A DNA stretch of 64,000 nucleotides. It comes from Streptomyces sp. SM11 (GTDB lineage Bacteria; Actinomycetota; Actinomycetes; Streptomycetales; Streptomycetaceae). The translations under genes were made by a program, and so were the position numbers. Below the pieces are notes generated by a model, which was not told the origin of the DNA, ran no database searches, and saw only the letters and a list, made by a program, of their open reading frames with translations. The stretch covers positions 1-64,000 of the forward strand of contig NZ_NEUE01000238.1 in assembly GCF_002910905.1 (NCBI RefSeq), read 5' to 3'. Position 1 is the first letter of the stretch. Each line of letters opens with the position of its first letter. This document shows positions 60,955 through 64,000 of the stretch, piece by piece.

Positions 60955-61491
60955 ATGTTGCATCTGGCAGCTGAGGAGCCGCAGTCACCGCTGTTTCCGG
61001 TCTGGCCCGAGATTGTCATCGGCCTGATCTGCTTCAGCATTGTCTTCTTCGTCTTCTACAAGAAGCTCCTCCCGGCCATCAACAAGGCCCTGGACGAGCG
61101 TCGCGAGGCGATCGAAGGTGGCATCGAGAAGGCCGAAGCGGCTCAGACCGAGGCCCAGAGCGTTCTTGAGCAGTACAAGGCTCAGCTCGCCGAGGCCCGT
61201 CACGAAGCCGCCCGTCTGCGCCAGGAGGCGCAGGAGCAGGGTGCCGTCATCATCCAGGAGATGAAGGCGGAAGGTCAGCGGCAGCGCGAAGAGATCATCG
61301 CCGCCGGCCACACCCAGATCGAGGCAGACCGCAAGGCCGCTGCCTCGGCGCTGCGTCAGGACGTGGGCAAGCTCGCCACCGACCTGGCCGGCAAGCTCGT
61401 CGGCGAGTCCCTCCAGGACCACGCCCGGCAGAGCGGCACCGTCGACCGTTTCCTCGACGAGCTCGAGGCGAAGGCCGAGGCCGCACGATGA
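60955..61491 (+). CDS. atpF: ATP synthase subunit b
   Basis: A 178-residue stator protein with one N-terminal membrane helix (IVIGLICFSIVFFVFYKKLL, about 20-40) and a long charged coiled coil (REAIEGGIEKAEAAQTEAQ onward) linking Fo to F1. Its stop overlaps the atpH start by four bases (ATGA). GAAAGG lies upstream of the ATG. Confidence 0.95.
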   Translation: MLHLAAEEPQSPLFPVWPEIVIGLICFSIVFFVFYKKLLPAINKALDERREAIEGGIEKAEAAQTEAQSVLEQYKAQLAEARHEAARLRQEAQEQGAVIIQEMKAEGQRQREEIIAAGHTQIEADRKAAASALRQDVGKLATDLAGKLVGESLQDHARQSGTVDRFLDELEAKAEAAR

Positions 61492-62303
61492 ACGGCGCGA
61501 GCCGCGAAGCACTGGCTGCCGCACGCGAGCGTCTCGACGCGCTGACCGACAACACGTCGGTCGACGCGGCGAAGCTCGCCGAGGAGCTGGCATCGGTCAC
61601 CGCGCTGCTCCACCGCGAAGTATCCCTGCGCCGGGTCCTCACCGACCCGGCCCAGAGCGGCGAGAGCAAGGCCGAGCTGGCCGCGCGTCTGCTCGGCGGG
61701 CAGGTGGGCGGCGAGACCGTCGACCTGGTCTCCGGACTGGTCCGGTCCCGCTGGTCGCAGTCCCGCGACCTGGTGGACTCGGTCGAGGAGCTGGCGAACA
61801 CCGCAGACCTCACCGCGGCCCAGCGCGGCGGAGGCCTCGACGACGTCGAGGACGAGCTGTTCCGGTTCGGCCGGATCGTCGGCTCCGACAAGGAGCTGCG
61901 CTCCGCGCTCACCAGCCGTACGGCCACGGCGTCCGCCAAGGGCGAGCTGCTCCGCAGCCTGCTCGGCGGAAAGGCGCAGCCGGTAACCGAGCGGATCATC
62001 GTCCGCCTGGTCACCCAGCCCCGTGGACGTAGCCTGGAAGCAGGGCTGGACTCGCTGTCCAAGCTCGCCGCGGAGCGCCGGGACCGCATGGTCGCCGTCG
62101 TCACCTCGGCGGTGCCGCTCAGCGACCGGCAGAAGCAGCGCCTCGGCGACGCCCTGGCGAAGCTCTACGGCCGGCAGATGCACCTGAACCTGGACGTGGA
62201 CCCCGCGGTCCTCGGCGGGATCTCGGTGCGGGTCGGTGACGAGATCATCAACGGCACCGTCGCGGAGCGCCTCGAAGAGGCGACCCGGCGCATGGCCGGC
62301 TGA
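61488..62303 (+). CDS. atpH: ATP synthase subunit delta
   Basis: The F1 delta subunit (271 residues), joining the stator to the top of the alpha3beta3 ring. The N-terminal helical part is extended compared with E. coli delta (about 177 residues), as is usual in actinomycetes. The conserved C-terminal region is DVDPAVLGGISVRVGDEIINGT. It overlaps atpF by four bases. The 131-base gap to atpA contains a palindrome. Confidence 0.94.
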   Translation: MNGASREALAAARERLDALTDNTSVDAAKLAEELASVTALLHREVSLRRVLTDPAQSGESKAELAARLLGGQVGGETVDLVSGLVRSRWSQSRDLVDSVEELANTADLTAAQRGGGLDDVEDELFRFGRIVGSDKELRSALTSRTATASAKGELLRSLLGGKAQPVTERIIVRLVTQPRGRSLEAGLDSLSKLAAERRDRMVAVVTSAVPLSDRQKQRLGDALAKLYGRQMHLNLDVDPAVLGGISVRVGDEIINGTVAERLEEATRRMAG

Positions 62304-62369
62304 CCTAGCGCAGAAGAAGCAAGCAAGACCAGCGGCCCGGTTGGGCCGTGCAGAAATTGCAGAAGATTC

Positions 62370-62387
62370 CTGGGGGTCGGCCCCCAG
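62370..62387. repeat. Small palindrome between atpH and atpA
   Basis: CTGGGGG-TCGG-CCCCCAG, a perfect 7-base stem, followed by AGACCCCC that could extend alternative pairing with GGGGGTC. Similar G/C palindromes are scattered between genes in Streptomyces. Inside an operon it may act as an mRNA stability or processing element. Confidence 0.5.
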
Positions 62388-62434
62388 ACCCCCTTAAGAA
62401 ACTTCGGGCCCAACAAGGAGAGCAGGGAACCCAG

Positions 62435-64000
62435 ATGGCGGAGCTCACGATCCGGCCGGAGGAGATCCGGGACGCACTGGATAACTTTGTCCAGTCGTAC
62501 CAGCCGGACGCGGCCTCGCGCGAGGAGGTCGGTACGGTCAGCGTTGCCGGCGACGGCATCGCGAAGGTGGAGGGTCTGCCCTCCGCCATGGCGAACGAGC
62601 TGCTGAAGTTCGAGGACGGCACCCTCGGTCTCGCCCTCAACCTCGAGGAGCGCGAGATCGGTGCGATCGTCCTCGGCGAGTTCAGCGGCATCGAGGAGGG
62701 CCAGCCGGTGCAGCGCACCGGTGAGGTGCTCTCCGTCGGCGTAGGCGAGGGTTACCTCGGCCGCGTCGTCGACCCGCTCGGCACCCCGATCGACGGCCTC
62801 GGCGAGATCGAGACCGACAGTCGCCGCGCCCTCGAGCTGCAAGCGCCTGGCGTCATGGTCCGCAAGTCGGTGCACGAGCCGATGCAGACCGGCTACAAGG
62901 CCGTCGACGCCATGGTGCCGATCGGCCGCGGCCAGCGTCAGCTGATCATCGGCGACCGTCAGACGGGTAAGACCGCGCTGGCCGTCGACACGATCATCAA
63001 CCAGCGCGACAACTGGCGCTCGGGCGACGTGAACAAGCAGGTGCGCTGCATCTACGTCGCCATCGGTCAGAAGGGTTCCACCATCGCCTCCGTGCGTGGT
63101 GCGCTCGAAGAGGCCGGTGCGCTGGAGTACACGACCATCGTCGCCGCCCCGGCGTCCGACCCGGCCGGCTTCAAGTACCTGGCGCCGTACACCGGTTCGG
63201 CCATCGGCCAGCACTGGATGTACCAGGGCAAGCACGTCCTGATCATCTTCGACGACCTTTCGAAGCAGGCCGACGCCTACCGCGCCGTGTCCCTGCTGCT
63301 GCGCCGCCCGCCGGGCCGCGAGGCCTACCCGGGTGACGTCTTCTACCTGCACTCGCGTCTGCTGGAGCGCTGCGCCAAGCTCTCCGACGAGATGGGCGCC
63401 GGTTCGATGACGGGCCTCCCGATCGTCGAGACCAAGGCGAACGACGTGTCGGCGTTCATTCCGACCAACGTCATCTCCATCACCGACGGCCAGTGCTTCC
63501 TGGAGTCCGACCTGTTCAACGCGGGTCAGCGTCCGGCGCTCAACGTCGGTATCTCGGTCTCCCGAGTCGGTGGCTCCGCCCAGCACAAGGCCATGAAGCA
63601 GGTCTCCGGCCGGCTTCGCGTGGACCTCGCCCAGTACCGCGAGCTGGAGGCGTTCGCCGCCTTCGGTTCCGACCTGGACGCGGCCTCGAAGGCCTCGCTG
63701 GAGCGCGGTAAGCGCATGGTCGAGCTGCTGAAGCAGCCGCAGTACGCCCCGTTCCCGATGGAGGAGCAGGTCGTCTCGGTCTGGGCCGGCACCACGGGCA
63801 AGATGGACGACGTCCCGGTCGAGGACATCCGTCGCTTCGAGAGCGAGCTGCTGGAGTTCCTGCGCCGTGAGCGCAAGGACCTCCTGACCAGCATCGCCGA
63901 GGGCGGCAAGATGTCCGGCGACACGCTGCAGTCGATCGCCGACGCGATCGCCGCCTTCAAGCAGCAGTTCGAGACCTCGGACGGCAAGCTCCTGGGCGAG
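62435..64000 (+). CDS. atpA: ATP synthase subunit alpha, 3' end outside window
   Basis: The F1 alpha subunit; 522 codons are present and the frame is still open at the window end. The P-loop is [11 protein letters not shown] (about 170-180), with [16 protein letters not shown] (Walker B) and the catalytic Arg region in [11 protein letters not shown]-terminal [15 protein letters not shown] contacts delta. AAGGAG precedes the ATG. The gamma, beta and epsilon genes are expected downstream. Confidence 0.97.
   Translation, partial: MAELTIRPEEIRDALDNFVQSYQPDAASREEVGTVSVAGDGIAKVEGLPSAMANELLKFEDGTLGLALNLEEREIGAIVLGEFSGIEEGQPVQRTGEVLSVGVGEGYLGRVVDPLGTPIDGLGEIETDSRRALELQAPGVMVRKSVHEPMQTGYKAVDAMVPIGRGQRQLIIGDRQTGKTALAVDTIINQRDNWRSGDVNKQVRCIYVAIGQKGSTIASVRGALEEAGALEYTTIVAAPASDPAGFKYLAPYTGSAIGQHWMYQGKHVLIIFDDLSKQADAYRAVSLLLRRPPGREAYPGDVFYLHSRLLERCAKLSDEMGAGSMTGLPIVETKANDVSAFIPTNVISITDGQCFLESDLFNAGQRPALNVGISVSRVGGSAQHKAMKQVSGRLRVDLAQYRELEAFAAFGSDLDAASKASLERGKRMVELLKQPQYAPFPMEEQVVSVWAGTTGKMDDVPVEDIRRFESELLEFLRRERKDLLTSIAEGGKMSGDTLQSIADAIAAFKQQFETSDGKLLGE

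Noticed and set aside
62165-63586. A 473-codon minus-strand frame opposite atpH/atpA.
   Set aside because: It is antisense to strongly conserved ATP synthase genes. Long antisense frames are common at this GC content.

Overview
The window is high-GC actinomycete chromosome, almost certainly Streptomyces. Third codon positions are nearly all G or C, GTG and TTG starts are common, many genes overlap through ATGA, GTGA or TTGA junctions, and the right third carries the block lysA-hom-thrC-thrB-rho-LCP-rpmE-prfA-prmC-YrdC-glyA-wecA-like-atpIBEFHA in the order I know from Streptomyces. No plasmid, phage or rRNA genes were seen; there is one tRNA-Arg (CCG).

Left flank (1-7.5 kb): a HEAT-repeat protein cut by the window edge, a divergent pair for non-homologous end joining (LigD-type polymerase domain and Ku), a membrane Ser/Thr kinase, and two genes that have lost their 5' ends where they meet near 6540 (a secreted-type repeat protein and a second, partial glyA). 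This looks like a deletion or island boundary.

Accessory region (7.6-39.3 kb): an apparently complete BREX type 2 / Pgl phage-defence set, all on the minus strand, in the order pglW, pglX, pglY, pglZ, brxD, brxHI reading from right to left. It is interrupted twice. Between brxD and pglZ lies a two-gene plus-strand module: a DUF262/GmrSD-like protein whose nuclease-type histidine motif looks degenerate, translationally coupled to a protein with a CBS pair and a C-terminal HEPN-like Rx4H motif. Between pglX and pglY lies about 6 kb of mixed cargo: an ESX-like small-protein cluster, a polymorphic-toxin nuclease tail with its SUKH immunity gene, an IS3-family remnant, a DUF5753 regulator with its DUF397 partner, a GHKL ATPase, and a VapC-type PIN toxin with a probable antitoxin. 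Upstream of pglW and divergent from it sit a small membrane protein and a type I-like methyltransferase/specificity pair with no restriction subunit in the window. pglX has a sharply lower-GC central segment starting just after its catalytic NPPY motif, the pattern expected if the DNA-recognition part had been exchanged. The region ends in a decayed NB-ARC ATPase fragment.

Right flank (39.5-64 kb): a lipoprotein, a secreted protein and tRNA-Arg, then core genes. A CheY-like regulator and an arginyl-tRNA-synthetase-like DALR protein precede lysine and threonine biosynthesis (lysA, hom, thrC, thrB), transcription termination (rho), cell-wall polymer attachment (LCP), translation (rpmE, prfA, prmC, YrdC), a phosphatase-like protein lacking the expected catalytic cysteine, glyA, a polyprenyl-phosphate sugar-phosphate transferase, and the first six genes of the F1Fo ATP synthase operon. 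atpA is cut by the window end.

The main leads are the DUF262 + CBS-HEPN module inside the BREX locus, the mosaic pglX, and the methyltransferase pair without a nuclease that shares a control region with pglW.
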